From the NCBI GenBank assembly GCA_947085815.1, contig CAMTXU010000021.1:34234-98233 (forward strand): a stretch of 64,000 nt of DNA, given 5' to 3'. This DNA is from Fen-1258 sp947085815 (lineage in GTDB: Bacteria > Bacteroidota > Ignavibacteria > Ignavibacteriales > Melioribacteraceae). The translations under genes were made by a program, and so were the position numbers. Each line of letters begins with the position of its first letter. The first letter of the stretch is position 1. Below are positions 36,379-45,059 of this stretch, in pieces. The notes under the pieces were generated by a model. That model did not search any database. It had not been told where the DNA came from and worked only from the letters and a program-made list of their open reading frames with translations.

Positions 36379-36464
36379 AATAGAACGCGGATGACGCTGA
36401 TTTTACGGATTCACACTGATTGATCTGTGAAAATCTGCGTTATCTGTGTAATCCGTGTTCTATT
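36379..36464. repeat. Imperfect palindrome between preA and hydA
   Basis: Arms AATAGAACGCGGAT (from 36379) and ATCCGTGTTCTATT (ending 36464) are complementary apart from one position. Further inward the left arm GACGCTGATTTT pairs with AAAATCTGCGTT, with one arm carrying about nine extra bases. It is thus a long imperfect hairpin. The right half (36422-36464) aligns without gaps to 17226-17268 of the inverted-repeat element at 17.2 kb, at about 31 of 43 positions. Confidence 0.7.
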
Positions 36465-36484
36465 TTCTAACAATGTATGGAACT

Positions 36485-37804
36485 CTAATGTATCTCAATT
36501 CCATGTTTATGCTGAAACTCGGCAAGATTTTCCCAGGTCATTTGCTTTCCGCTTTTCCTAAATTCTTCATTTAGCTGATTCCATGTTTTTGATGCAGAGC
36601 CGTCATCAATTCTAACCATCGAAATACAATTTTCAACGGGGCAAACTAATGAGCACAATGCGCAGCCGACACAATCTTTTTCTCGTACTTCGGTTTTGCT
36701 ATTCCCGTTTTCCTCAGTAAGATCAATACATTGATGAGCAGTATCCTCGCAAGCAATGTAACACAAATTACAATGAATACATTTTTTCTGGTCTATTCTT
36801 GCAATTGTTTTATTAAGCAGATCAAAATTTCCAAAATCATTAATTCTCGAAAGAGATTTACCTCTGATCTGATCGAGAGAAGTAATTCCTTTTGATTCCA
36901 TCCAGTTCGACATTCCTTCGATCATATCTTCAACAATACGAAATCCATAATGCATCACGGCAGTACAGACTTGAACGCTCGATGCACCGAGAAGAATAAA
37001 TTCTAGGGCATCACGCCAATTACTAATTCCGCCGATTCCAGAAATTGGTAAATTAACTTCAGTATCTATTGCAACTTGAGAAAGAAGATGAAGCGCAATA
37101 GGTTTTACTGCCGGACCTGCATAACCGCCATGCCCGCCCAAGCCACCAACATTCGGTCTCAATTCGAATGTATCAAGATTAACTCCGATGATACTGTTAA
37201 TAGTATTGATAAGAGAAATTCCATGGGCGCCAGCAGCTTTTGCAGCACGAGCCGGTAATTGAATGTTGCTAACATTAGGAGTCAGTTTAACAAGTACGGG
37301 TATTGTCGAGACTTCCGTTACCCATTCGGTTATCATTTTACAATATTCAGGCACTTGACCAACAGCAGCACCCATACCGCGTTCACTCATTCCGTGCGGA
37401 CAACCGTAATTTAGTTCTATACCATCGCAGCCAGTATCAATTGTACGTTTAACTATTTCATGCCAGGTTTCTCTTTTCGATTCGACCATCAAAGAAACTA
37501 CTACCGCCCGATCGGGCCAAAGTTTTTTTGTCTCCGCAATTTCCTTAAGATTAATTTCGATCGGTCTGTCGCTGATCAATTCTATATTGTTCAATCCAAA
37601 AATCTTTTGACCGTTGTAATCCAAACCGCCATAACGGTTAAAAACATTCATCACCGGTTCACCGATTGTTTTCCAAACTGTTCCCCCCCATCCTTGTTCA
37701 AAAGCTTTACAATTTTGATAAGCAGAATTAGAAGGAGGCGCGGATGCAAGCCAGAAAGGATTTGGAGATTTTATTCCGGCGCAATTTATTGAAAGATCAA
37801 CCAT
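36485..37804 (-). CDS. preA: NAD-dependent dihydropyrimidine dehydrogenase, PreA subunit
   Basis: 439 aa. An N-terminal dihydroorotate-dehydrogenase-like FMN barrel contains the active-site cysteine in ELNYGCPHG (about 120-128), KLTPN and NTINSIIG. The C-terminus has two 4Fe-4S clusters: CIHCNLCYIAC (about 345-355) and CVGCALCSLVCP (about 381-392). It reduces uracil or thymine to the dihydro base using electrons from PreT. Compared with animal DPD the residue before the catalytic cysteine is Gly rather than Ser. It starts 3 bp after preT with an AGGAGG site. Confidence 0.95.
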   Translation of the reverse strand: MVDLSINCAGIKSPNPFWLASAPPSNSAYQNCKAFEQGWGGTVWKTIGEPVMNVFNRYGGLDYNGQKIFGLNNIELISDRPIEINLKEIAETKKLWPDRAVVVSLMVESKRETWHEIVKRTIDTGCDGIELNYGCPHGMSERGMGAAVGQVPEYCKMITEWVTEVSTIPVLVKLTPNVSNIQLPARAAKAAGAHGISLINTINSIIGVNLDTFELRPNVGGLGGHGGYAGPAVKPIALHLLSQVAIDTEVNLPISGIGGISNWRDALEFILLGASSVQVCTAVMHYGFRIVEDMIEGMSNWMESKGITSLDQIRGKSLSRINDFGNFDLLNKTIARIDQKKCIHCNLCYIACEDTAHQCIDLTEENGNSKTEVREKDCVGCALCSLVCPVENCISMVRIDDGSASKTWNQLNEEFRKSGKQMTWENLAEFQHKHGIEIH

Positions 37805-37807
37805 AAA

Positions 37808-39169
37808 TTATTTTCCTCCTTTCGGGATCGATAAAAATTTATCAATACCATAAGCAGCACGTTTACCATCATATGCTGCATTTACAACTTCCTTGCCGCC
37901 GTTAATACAATCACCGCCGGCAAATATTGTTGGATTGTTTGTTTGATACGTAGTTGGATCAACAATAACACAACCTTCATCATCAAGTGTAATTTTGGGA
38001 ATTGAGCTTAAGAAATTTGATTTAGTCTCCTGTCCTATAGCTTTAATTATCATATCCACCGGAATTATGAATTCCGATCCGGGAATCGGAACTGATTTTC
38101 TTTTTCCTCTATTATCCGGTTCTCCAAGTTTCATTTTTAAGCATTCAATCCCTTCGACAAAATCTTTACCAATAATCCGTTTAGGAGAAGTAAGAAAATG
38201 AAAAACAATTCCGTCTTTCTTAGCAAGTTCATATTCGAAATCATATGCCGACATTTCAATATCGCTGCGTCTATAAATGATATAGACATGATCAGCGCCT
38301 AACCGTTTAGCTTCTGTTGCCGCATCTATAGATGTATTACCCGCACCAATTACAGCGACACTTTTCCCAACATGAACGTCTTCCCAATTTTCTGTTTTAA
38401 CTTTTTCAATGAAATCGAGCGCACCCACAACTCCGGTTAAATCTTCTCCCGGTATAGAGAGTTGTGGACTTTCACCCAAACCAACACCAAGGAAAACCGC
38501 ATCGTGTTTTTTTAAGAGGTCATCAACTGTTATTGTTTTACCTATCATGACTTCTGTTTTAAGATCTACGCCGAAACTTTTTACTAATTCCACTTCCTTC
38601 AAACTATCTTCCCTTCTCATTTTATATGGTGCAATTCCCCAAGTATTTAATCCGCCGGGAATTTTATTTGCTTCATAGATAGTTACTTCATAACCCATGA
38701 GTGAGAGTTCAGCGCTGCAAGCTAACCCGGCAGGACCGGAGCCAACTATGCCGACTGATTTTCCATTCTTCGGTAATTTTTGGAAAAGCGCGGGCATATC
38801 TTTTTCGAAATAATTCTCGATTGCAAAACGTTGAAGTCTTCCAATCTCAATCGGTCTTTCTCCCTTTGCATTAAATACACAAGCTCCTTCACAAAGGACA
38901 GCAACAGGACACGCTTTTGCACATGTAAGAGGAACCCAGTTCGATTCATAAATTGTTTTTGCAGAGCCAAGAAGATTTCCAGTTGAAATCTTTTTTATGA
39001 AAGTTGATATATCAATATGAGTAGGACATGCTTTCATGCATGGAGAATCATAACAATAGAGACACCTGTTAGCTTCTGCTACAGCAGAGTTATTCGTAAA
39101 CGGCGGGTGCAAATCCATAAAATTTTTTTCGTACTGTTCAGCAGGGAGCTTTGGAGCGATATTCTTCAT
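37808..39169 (-). CDS. preT: NAD-dependent dihydropyrimidine dehydrogenase, PreT subunit
   Basis: 453 aa, of the glutamate-synthase small-subunit-like family. An N-terminal Fe-S domain has CLYCYDSPCMKACP (about residues 36-49) and CAKACPVAVLCEGACV (about 83-98). FAD loop GIVGSGPAGLACSAEL (about 139-154) and NAD(P) loop VIGAGNTSIDAA (about 275-286) follow. It takes electrons from NADH and gives them to PreA. Animal DPD fuses both units in one chain; here they are separate as in E. coli. Confidence 0.95.
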   Translation of the reverse strand: MKNIAPKLPAEQYEKNFMDLHPPFTNNSAVAEANRCLYCYDSPCMKACPTHIDISTFIKKISTGNLLGSAKTIYESNWVPLTCAKACPVAVLCEGACVFNAKGERPIEIGRLQRFAIENYFEKDMPALFQKLPKNGKSVGIVGSGPAGLACSAELSLMGYEVTIYEANKIPGGLNTWGIAPYKMRREDSLKEVELVKSFGVDLKTEVMIGKTITVDDLLKKHDAVFLGVGLGESPQLSIPGEDLTGVVGALDFIEKVKTENWEDVHVGKSVAVIGAGNTSIDAATEAKRLGADHVYIIYRRSDIEMSAYDFEYELAKKDGIVFHFLTSPKRIIGKDFVEGIECLKMKLGEPDNRGKRKSVPIPGSEFIIPVDMIIKAIGQETKSNFLSSIPKITLDDEGCVIVDPTTYQTNNPTIFAGGDCINGGKEVVNAAYDGKRAAYGIDKFLSIPKGGK

Positions 39170-39204
39170 AGATTTTTCTCAATCTAAACTGTGAAAATGA
39201 ACGA

Positions 39205-40539
39205 TTATGAATTTAGTGCATCATCAGCTATCGAAAGACATTCATCAAATTTATCAACAGCAAAATCTATTTCTTCTTTTGTTATAATCAACGGAGGTGC
39301 AATTACAAAATGACTAACCCATGCTTGAACGTAAATTCCCCTCTTCATCATTTCAGCGGATATCTTATCAACGAGTAAAGGCTTTCCACTAACTTTATCG
39401 TCTTTCGTATTAAATGGTTCTTTTGTTGTTTGATCCTTCACCAACTCTACAGCATAAAAAAGTCCAATGCCGCGTATATCACCAATCGATTTATGTTTCG
39501 GTTTTAGTGCGCTTAGTTTCTTATTAAGATAATGACCCATCTCAACTGCGCGTTCAATTAGTTTTTTATCCCTTAACTCATTGATAGCCGCGATTGCCGG
39601 AGCCAAAGTTAATGGATGTGCTTCATAAGTATGACCATGTGAGAAATAATGATCGTTGAAATAGTCGGCTATCTTCATAGTGGTTGCGGTTAATCCGAGT
39701 GGTACATAAGCAGAAGTAATTCCTTTTGCAGTAGTAAGAATATCCGGCTGAACATTCCAGTGATCAACTGCGAACCATTTTCCGGTTCTTCCCCATCCGC
39801 TCATCACTTCGTCAGCGATAATAAGTACATTATGATCATCGCAAATTTTTCGTAATCTCGGTAGATATTCCTTCGGCGGAATTAATATTCCATTTGTTCC
39901 AACAACTGGTTCAAGTATTATTGCAGCGACATTACTTTCATTCTTAATCATATGTTCAATGTAATTGACGCAGGCAATGTTGCAGCCTGGATAAGTATGA
40001 TTCAACGGGCAACGATAACAATTACACTCGGGGGCAAAGATTACGCCATCAATTTTTCCGGAAGGTTCAACTGCCCATCGTCTTGGATCTCCTGTAGCCG
40101 CAATAGACGCAGCAGTTGATCCATGATAAGAATTATAACGCGAAATGATTTTGTATTTACCGGTGTACATTCTGGCAATTTTTATTGCGGCTTCGTTTGC
40201 TTCAGTACCGGAAGTAGAGAAATAAAATTTTTCCAGTCCTTTTGGTAAAACCTCGAGAAGAAGTTTACTGAGTTCGGCTCGAACTTCTGTGGCAAAGCCC
40301 GGAGCCACATAAGCAAGCTTATTTGCTTGTTCTTCAATAGATTTAATTACTGCTTGATTTTTGTGACCAAGTGAAACGCACATTAATTGCGAAGAAAGAT
40401 CAAGATATTTTTTCCCGGATGAATCTGTGAAATAACATCCTTCTGCATCAACAACATGAAGCGGACTCCAATTTTTTTGAAATCTCCATGTGCCATAAGT
40501 ATGCTTTGCGGTAATCGCTACAACTTCCTCTGGTGTCAA
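39205..40539 (-). CDS. Class III aminotransferase, likely beta-alanine transaminase
   Basis: 444 aa. The TTG start at 40539 is supported by an AGAGGT site about 6 bp upstream and no near ATG. PLP features: YHGSTAASIAATGDPRRW near 138, ADEVMSGWGRTGKWFAVDHW near 238 and the PLP lysine in TTAKGITSAY near 268. The pathway context (after ureidopropionase, with a malonate-semialdehyde dehydrogenase) points to beta-alanine:pyruvate or 2-oxoglutarate transamination to malonate semialdehyde. Substrate is inferred from neighbours. Confidence 0.9.
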   Translation of the reverse strand: MTPEEVVAITAKHTYGTWRFQKNWSPLHVVDAEGCYFTDSSGKKYLDLSSQLMCVSLGHKNQAVIKSIEEQANKLAYVAPGFATEVRAELSKLLLEVLPKGLEKFYFSTSGTEANEAAIKIARMYTGKYKIISRYNSYHGSTAASIAATGDPRRWAVEPSGKIDGVIFAPECNCYRCPLNHTYPGCNIACVNYIEHMIKNESNVAAIILEPVVGTNGILIPPKEYLPRLRKICDDHNVLIIADEVMSGWGRTGKWFAVDHWNVQPDILTTAKGITSAYVPLGLTATTMKIADYFNDHYFSHGHTYEAHPLTLAPAIAAINELRDKKLIERAVEMGHYLNKKLSALKPKHKSIGDIRGIGLFYAVELVKDQTTKEPFNTKDDKVSGKPLLVDKISAEMMKRGIYVQAWVSHFVIAPPLIITKEEIDFAVDKFDECLSIADDALNS

Positions 40540-40568
40540 TTTTTACCTCTTTATTTAAGAAAAAGAAA

Positions 40569-41001
40569 TCAGAATTAAGAAATCAGTAATCAGCCAATTA
40601 GCCTGGAATTTCGAATTTTGTCCATATAAGAATTTAGAATTTTGCTTACTTCTTCAAGCGACAATATTAATTGTGAAGTATCCGCATATTCTAAATCCCT
40701 TGTTAATAAAAGAAAATATCTACATTCTTCTAAAGATCCTTGAGCGATATTATAAAATCGCAGTTTATCCAATTTCCCATTTTTTCTAAATCCTTCAGCT
40801 TTATTCGCTGCTATTGAAACTGCAGCTCTTCGAAACTGATTACTCAATCCATATAATTCTTCTTTCGGAAATAATTTTATAATCTTATAAACACTCAAGA
40901 CAAATTGATGAGATTTTTGCCATACAATTAAATCCTGAAAACTCTTCGATTTTAAATCCACTATTCCCTCCTTACAGTTTATTCTGATTTCTTACTTCTG
41001 A
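40569..41001. mobile_element. IVP-gene unit bounded by inverted repeats
   Basis: The left repeat TCAGAATTAAGAAATCAG (40569-40586) matches the complement of 40984-41001 (CTGATTTCTTACTTCTGA) with a single mismatch. Between them lies only the four-helix-bundle gene. The right repeat supplies the last codons and the stop of the neighbouring amidase gene. A related repeat lies at 41925-41945. This looks like a small non-autonomous unit carrying an IVP-type gene, placed at a gene boundary so that the operon still works. Confidence 0.6.
40590..40961 (-). CDS. Four-helix-bundle protein (23S rRNA IVP family)
   Basis: 123 aa. The GTG start at 40961 is backed by AAGGAGGG a few bases upstream. The family signatures are FQDLIVWQKSHQFVLSVYKI at the N-terminus, FPKEELYGLSNQFRRAAVSIAANKAEGF (about 32-59) and SLEECRYFLLL (about 76-86). 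Homologues are encoded in 23S rRNA intervening sequences of Leptospira and scattered in Bacteroidota genomes; the molecular role is unknown. Here it interrupts a catabolic operon and is flanked by inverted repeats, so it is probably a passenger and not part of pyrimidine breakdown. Confidence 0.88.
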   Translation of the reverse strand: MDLKSKSFQDLIVWQKSHQFVLSVYKIIKLFPKEELYGLSNQFRRAAVSIAANKAEGFRKNGKLDKLRFYNIAQGSLEECRYFLLLTRDLEYADTSQLILSLEEVSKILNSYMDKIRNSRLIG

Positions 41002-41867
41002 ATATCTGTAATCGCTCCGTATGATTCTGGTCTCCTATCTCTGTAGAATTGCCAAACATTTCTGACTTCAAGGATTTCATCCAGGTTAAGATCAGCTACA
41101 ACCAATTCGTCTTTGTCTCTACTGGCTTGCGCAATTATTTTACCACGCGGACTGCAGAAATAACTTTTACCGTAAAACTCACCAATGTTCCATGGTGCTT
41201 CTGTTCCTACACGATTAATTGCACCAACGAAATAACCGTTTGCAACTGCATGAGCAGGTTGTTCTAATTCCCATAAATATTCCGAAAGTCCTGCAACAGT
41301 AGCCGATGGATTAAAAACAATCTCTGCCCCATTCAGACCAAGTATTCTAGCTCCTTCTGGAAAGTGGCGATCATAACAAATATAAACTCCAATATCTGCA
41401 AACGCCGTCTTGAAAACCGGAAATCCAAGATTACCCGGCTTGAAATAAAACTTCTCCCAGAATCCGGGATCGCAATGGGGAATATGATGCTTCCGGTATT
41501 TACCAAGATATTTTCCGTCCGCATCTATAACAGCCGCTGTGTTATAATAGACACCTTTAATTTCTTCTTCATAAATAGGAACAACAATTACCATTGAATA
41601 TTTCTTTGCCACTTCTTGCATGAGTTTAACTGTTGGTCCGTCCGGAATATTTTCAACCAGGGAATACCATTTAGTTTTTTGTTCCGCGCAAAAATATGGA
41701 CCGTAAAAAAGTTCCTGCATACAGAGAATTTGTACTCCTTTTTTGGCAGCTTGTTCAATCATTAGTAAATGTTTTTCGATCATCGATTGTTTAACTTTTT
41801 CAATCGGTTGCTCGGCTGACAATGAAAGAGTAGCCTGGATCAAACCACTGCGAACGGTTCGTGACAT
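40992..41867 (-). CDS. Beta-ureidopropionase / N-carbamoyl amidase (nitrilase family)
   Basis: 291 aa. The Glu-Lys-Cys triad of the nitrilase superfamily is visible: CMQELFYGPYF (Glu about 47), KYRKHHIPH (Lys about 121) and VYICYDRHFPEGAR (Cys about 158). It is close to N-carbamoyl-putrescine amidase/beta-ureidopropionase. In this operon it should hydrolyse N-carbamoyl-beta-alanine to beta-alanine, CO2 and ammonia. The last few codons lie in an inverted repeat of the IVP unit, so its natural C-terminus may have been altered slightly. Confidence 0.92.
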   Translation of the reverse strand: MSRTVRSGLIQATLSLSAEQPIEKVKQSMIEKHLLMIEQAAKKGVQILCMQELFYGPYFCAEQKTKWYSLVENIPDGPTVKLMQEVAKKYSMVIVVPIYEEEIKGVYYNTAAVIDADGKYLGKYRKHHIPHCDPGFWEKFYFKPGNLGFPVFKTAFADIGVYICYDRHFPEGARILGLNGAEIVFNPSATVAGLSEYLWELEQPAHAVANGYFVGAINRVGTEAPWNIGEFYGKSYFCSPRGKIIAQASRDKDELVVADLNLDEILEVRNVWQFYRDRRPESYGAITDIQK

Positions 41868-41924
41868 ATTCTTACCTTTAATTTTTATTATAGATAATGT
41901 TTTTACAAAATTCTATTTCTTCTT

Positions 41925-41945
41925 CTGATTACTTATTTCTTAATC
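41925..41945. repeat. Solo copy of the IVP-unit end repeat
   Basis: The complement of CTGATTACTTATTTCTTAATC matches 40573-40593 at 18 of 21 positions in inverted orientation. It lies in the 95 bp gap between the mmsA and amidase genes. It may be the scar of another unit or the outer end of a larger one spanning the amidase gene. Confidence 0.5.
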
Positions 41946-41962
41946 CTTGCTGTTTGTCAACA

Positions 41963-43417
41963 TCAGCTCATCCAGTTAATTTGCGATTCCGGATTCCATT
42001 TGACAGTAGTTTTTTTCAACTTAGTCCAAAATTCAATAGAACTTTTACCTGTTATATCGCAAGTTCCAAATTTCGATTCGTTCCAGCCGCCAAATGAAAA
42101 TGGTTCTCTCGGCACCGGAACTCCAATATTGACGCCTATCATTCCCGCACTAGCCCTTTCACTTATATATTTTGCCATACTTCCGCTTTGAGTAAAAACT
42201 GAAGCAGCATTTCCATATAAGGAACCATGTTGAATTGAAAGAGCTTCATCGACATTTTCTGTTCTTATGATAGCCAGAACCGGACCGAACACTTCCTCTT
42301 TAGCAATACGCATTTCCGGTTTTACATGATCAATGATAGTGGGACCAACATAGAAGCCATTTTCTTTTCCAGGCACTATAAAATTTCTGCCATCCAATAA
42401 TATTTTAGCTCCCGCTTGTTCAGCTTCGGTAATATAATTTTCAATTCTTTCTTTAGCTTGTTTAGTAATTACAGCGCCAAGATTTTTACCCGGAATAATT
42501 TTTTTGGCTTCTTCTACAAGCTGAGTAATTATATGATCAACGTTACCGACTGCCACCATTGCGGAGGCTGCCATACAACGCTGTCCCGCGCAACCTGACA
42601 TTGATGCCGCGACATTAGAGGCTGTCATTCCAACATTCGCATCTGGTAGAACCATTAAGTGATTTTTGGCGCCGCCAAGTGTTAATGCTCTTTTAAGATT
42701 TGATGTAGAGCGGGTATAAACAATCTTTGCAACCTTAGTCGATCCTACAAAAGATACTGCTTCTATACCAGGGTGATCGCAAATAGCCTCAACAATTTCT
42801 TTTGACCCATGCACCACATTGAACACTCCATCCGGTAAGCCTGCTTCTTTTAACAGATCGGCAATTCTGTTAGCGCTTAGTGGAACTACCTCGGAAGGTT
42901 TAAGGATCATACAATTACCTAAAACAAGTGCGTTTGGAATTGTCCAGTTCGGAACCATTGTAGGAAAATTAAAAGGCGTAATGCAGGCAACGACACCAAG
43001 CGGAAATCGTTCAACTCTGCACTCAACTCCTCTGCTTACTTCCATTACTTCGCCGGCAGCTAATTGCTCAAGTGAACAAGCAAATTCAGTGACCTCTATA
43101 CTCTTTTCAATTTCGGCAATGCTTTCCGAAATTGTCTTGCCGTTTTCTTCTTGAATCAATTCAGCTAATTCATTTAGGTTTTTTTCAAGCAGAGATTTGT
43201 ATCTAAAAAATATTTGCGCACGCTCTTTTATAGGTGTGGCTGACCATACCGGAAAAACTTTTTTTGCCGCATTCACAGCCACGTCTAATGTTTCCATTCC
43301 GGAAAGCGGAACAGTCGAAATAATTGACCCATCAAGAGGTGAAATTACATCAATTCTTTTTTCTCCACCATCAATAGATTTACCATCAATATAATTATTC
43401 AGAGAAAGGTATTTCAT
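41963..43417 (-). CDS. mmsA: CoA-acylating methylmalonate/malonate-semialdehyde dehydrogenase
   Basis: 484 aa. Aldehyde dehydrogenase with the MmsA marks: ITPFNFPTMVPNWTIPNALVLGN (about 140-162), AVSFVGSTKVAKIVY (about 222-236), GGAKNHLMVLPDA and catalytic Cys in SGCAGQRCMA (about 275-284). MmsA converts malonate semialdehyde to acetyl-CoA and CO2. It is the first gene of the pyrimidine operon, with a GAGGAT ribosome site. Its presence lets beta-alanine carbon enter central metabolism. Confidence 0.94.
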   Translation of the reverse strand: MKYLSLNNYIDGKSIDGGEKRIDVISPLDGSIISTVPLSGMETLDVAVNAAKKVFPVWSATPIKERAQIFFRYKSLLEKNLNELAELIQEENGKTISESIAEIEKSIEVTEFACSLEQLAAGEVMEVSRGVECRVERFPLGVVACITPFNFPTMVPNWTIPNALVLGNCMILKPSEVVPLSANRIADLLKEAGLPDGVFNVVHGSKEIVEAICDHPGIEAVSFVGSTKVAKIVYTRSTSNLKRALTLGGAKNHLMVLPDANVGMTASNVAASMSGCAGQRCMAASAMVAVGNVDHIITQLVEEAKKIIPGKNLGAVITKQAKERIENYITEAEQAGAKILLDGRNFIVPGKENGFYVGPTIIDHVKPEMRIAKEEVFGPVLAIIRTENVDEALSIQHGSLYGNAASVFTQSGSMAKYISERASAGMIGVNIGVPVPREPFSFGGWNESKFGTCDITGKSSIEFWTKLKKTTVKWNPESQINWMS

Positions 43418-43764
43418 GAGATCCTCAAATAGTTTATTAAGTGAATTCTTCTTTCTTTCATTTTGAAAATAGAAATTATTAATGAGGAATGAAAGATCTT
43501 TTAACAGGAATGTTTGAATGGATATGAACCTCCTGTAAAGGTAATCTTATTTTATGGAATATAATTGTCGCATACGATTTTCGAAGGCATGTAATTTCAA
43601 AATAATGGTATTTGAGGAGTCGCTTCTTTTTATAATTTTAAGTTGGGTGTAAAGTAGTGGTAACTAAACCATTTCATGCTCAGTCTACTAATGGTCTACT
43701 TCCATAATTAAAAGTCACAGACAACTCTGTTGGGTGAGATTTCATATTAGACATGATTTACAAG
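43418..43764. promoter_or_regulatory. Upstream region of the pyrimidine operon
   Basis: 347 bp with no convincing gene between mmsA and lysA. It must carry the promoter of the mmsA-led operon. No clear operator or riboswitch was recognised. ACAGGA (43504-43509) and TCCTGT (43531-43536) form a small 6 bp inverted repeat that might be a regulator site, but this is weak. Confidence 0.35.
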
Positions 43765-45009
43765 TTACAAAGAGAGCATTTGATTAGCCGAAGATATTAT
43801 TGACTGAGCTAACTCTTCATTTGAAATACGTTTGGTAATTAAAAATTCTTTTCCATCGGCAACTAATAGTTCCGAGGGCATCGATCTTAAATTATAAATA
43901 CTCCCCATTGAATAGCAGTAAGCTCCGGCGTTTTTAATTACAAGCTTGTCCCCTTCGCGTATCTCAGGTAACTCCCTTTGTTCTGCGAAGCAATCGCCCG
44001 TCTCGCAAATGTTTCCGCATACATCGTAATTTTTTAATTCACCGCCAGGATTACTCAAGTTTTCTATCTGATGATATGAACCGTAAAGCATTGGACGTAT
44101 AAGGTGGTTAAACCCGGAATTGGTACCGGCAATTAATCTACCTCTGTTATTTTTGAGAGTATTCACTTCCATTAACAGATATCCCGATTCAGCAACGATA
44201 TATTTTCCCGGCTCGAAATACATTTCTAATTCTCTGCCATACCTCGAACAAAAATCGGAAAATATAGAAGTAATTTTTTCTCCGAAGATTGCAAAATCAA
44301 TTTTTTTACTCGTTGGTTTATAAGGAACCTTCAAACCACCGCCGAAATCGATAAATTTTAGATTAGGAAATATTTTGGGATCGGCTATATTGAGTAAGTT
44401 ATTCATGCTCTCATAAACTTTATCAGTTTCGCCAATTCCGGAACCGGTATGTTCGTGAAGACCGACAACCTCAATCTTGTATTTATCAGTAATCTCTTTA
44501 ATGGCATTCACATCGGACAATAATATTCCAAATTTAGTAATATCACCGCCGGTCTTCACATGTTTATGTGCGCCAGCATAGACATCCGGATTGAATCTAA
44601 GACACACTTCACTTCCAGGAAAAGCCGAAGCAAATTTTTCCAGTCTGGTTAAAGAATCTATGTTAAACAACACGCCTGTTTTGTGAATCTCTTGCATCTC
44701 GTCATCGGTAATATTATTCGCCGTGTATAAAACATCATCTTTTGAATAACCCAATTTTAACGCGAGATAAACTTCTGCCGGGCTGACCGTATCAAGATAG
44801 GCATTATTACTCTTCAGCAAATTCATAATTCCTACATTATAATTTGCTTTCATCGCGTATAGTATTTTTAGCTTTGGCCATTTTATATATTCATATAATT
44901 CTCTATAGCGAGCCACAATCTGACCGGCATCATAAACGAATAAAGGAGTTCCATATTTTTGAGCGTAAGTAATTAACAAATTATTATCAAGCGGGATAAT
45001 CTCTTTCAT
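43765..45009 (-). CDS. lysA: Diaminopimelate decarboxylase
   Basis: 414 aa fold-type III PLP decarboxylase. The PLP lysine is Lys54 in YAMKANYN. HEHTGSGI near 180, FDFGGGLKVPY near 222, EPGKYIVAESG near 265, GNICETGDCFAEQRELP (about 335-350) and a C-terminal AGAYCYSMGSIYN complete the family pattern, including the CESxD-like CETGD motif. It makes lysine from meso-diaminopimelate. It is the last gene of a minus-strand run starting at the GT2 gene, 50 bp after the oxoamine synthase. Confidence 0.9.
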   Translation of the reverse strand: MKEIIPLDNNLLITYAQKYGTPLFVYDAGQIVARYRELYEYIKWPKLKILYAMKANYNVGIMNLLKSNNAYLDTVSPAEVYLALKLGYSKDDVLYTANNITDDEMQEIHKTGVLFNIDSLTRLEKFASAFPGSEVCLRFNPDVYAGAHKHVKTGGDITKFGILLSDVNAIKEITDKYKIEVVGLHEHTGSGIGETDKVYESMNNLLNIADPKIFPNLKFIDFGGGLKVPYKPTSKKIDFAIFGEKITSIFSDFCSRYGRELEMYFEPGKYIVAESGYLLMEVNTLKNNRGRLIAGTNSGFNHLIRPMLYGSYHQIENLSNPGGELKNYDVCGNICETGDCFAEQRELPEIREGDKLVIKNAGAYCYSMGSIYNLRSMPSELLVADGKEFLITKRISNEELAQSIISSANQMLSL

Positions 45010-45059
45010 CTTTTATCTTTCCAAATCATGTTTTAGAGGTTGCGAACTTTTATCCATTA

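Noticed and set aside
43418..43764. Possible riboswitch before mmsA or after lysA
   Set aside because: No recognisable conserved riboswitch core; the small inverted repeat is too weak.
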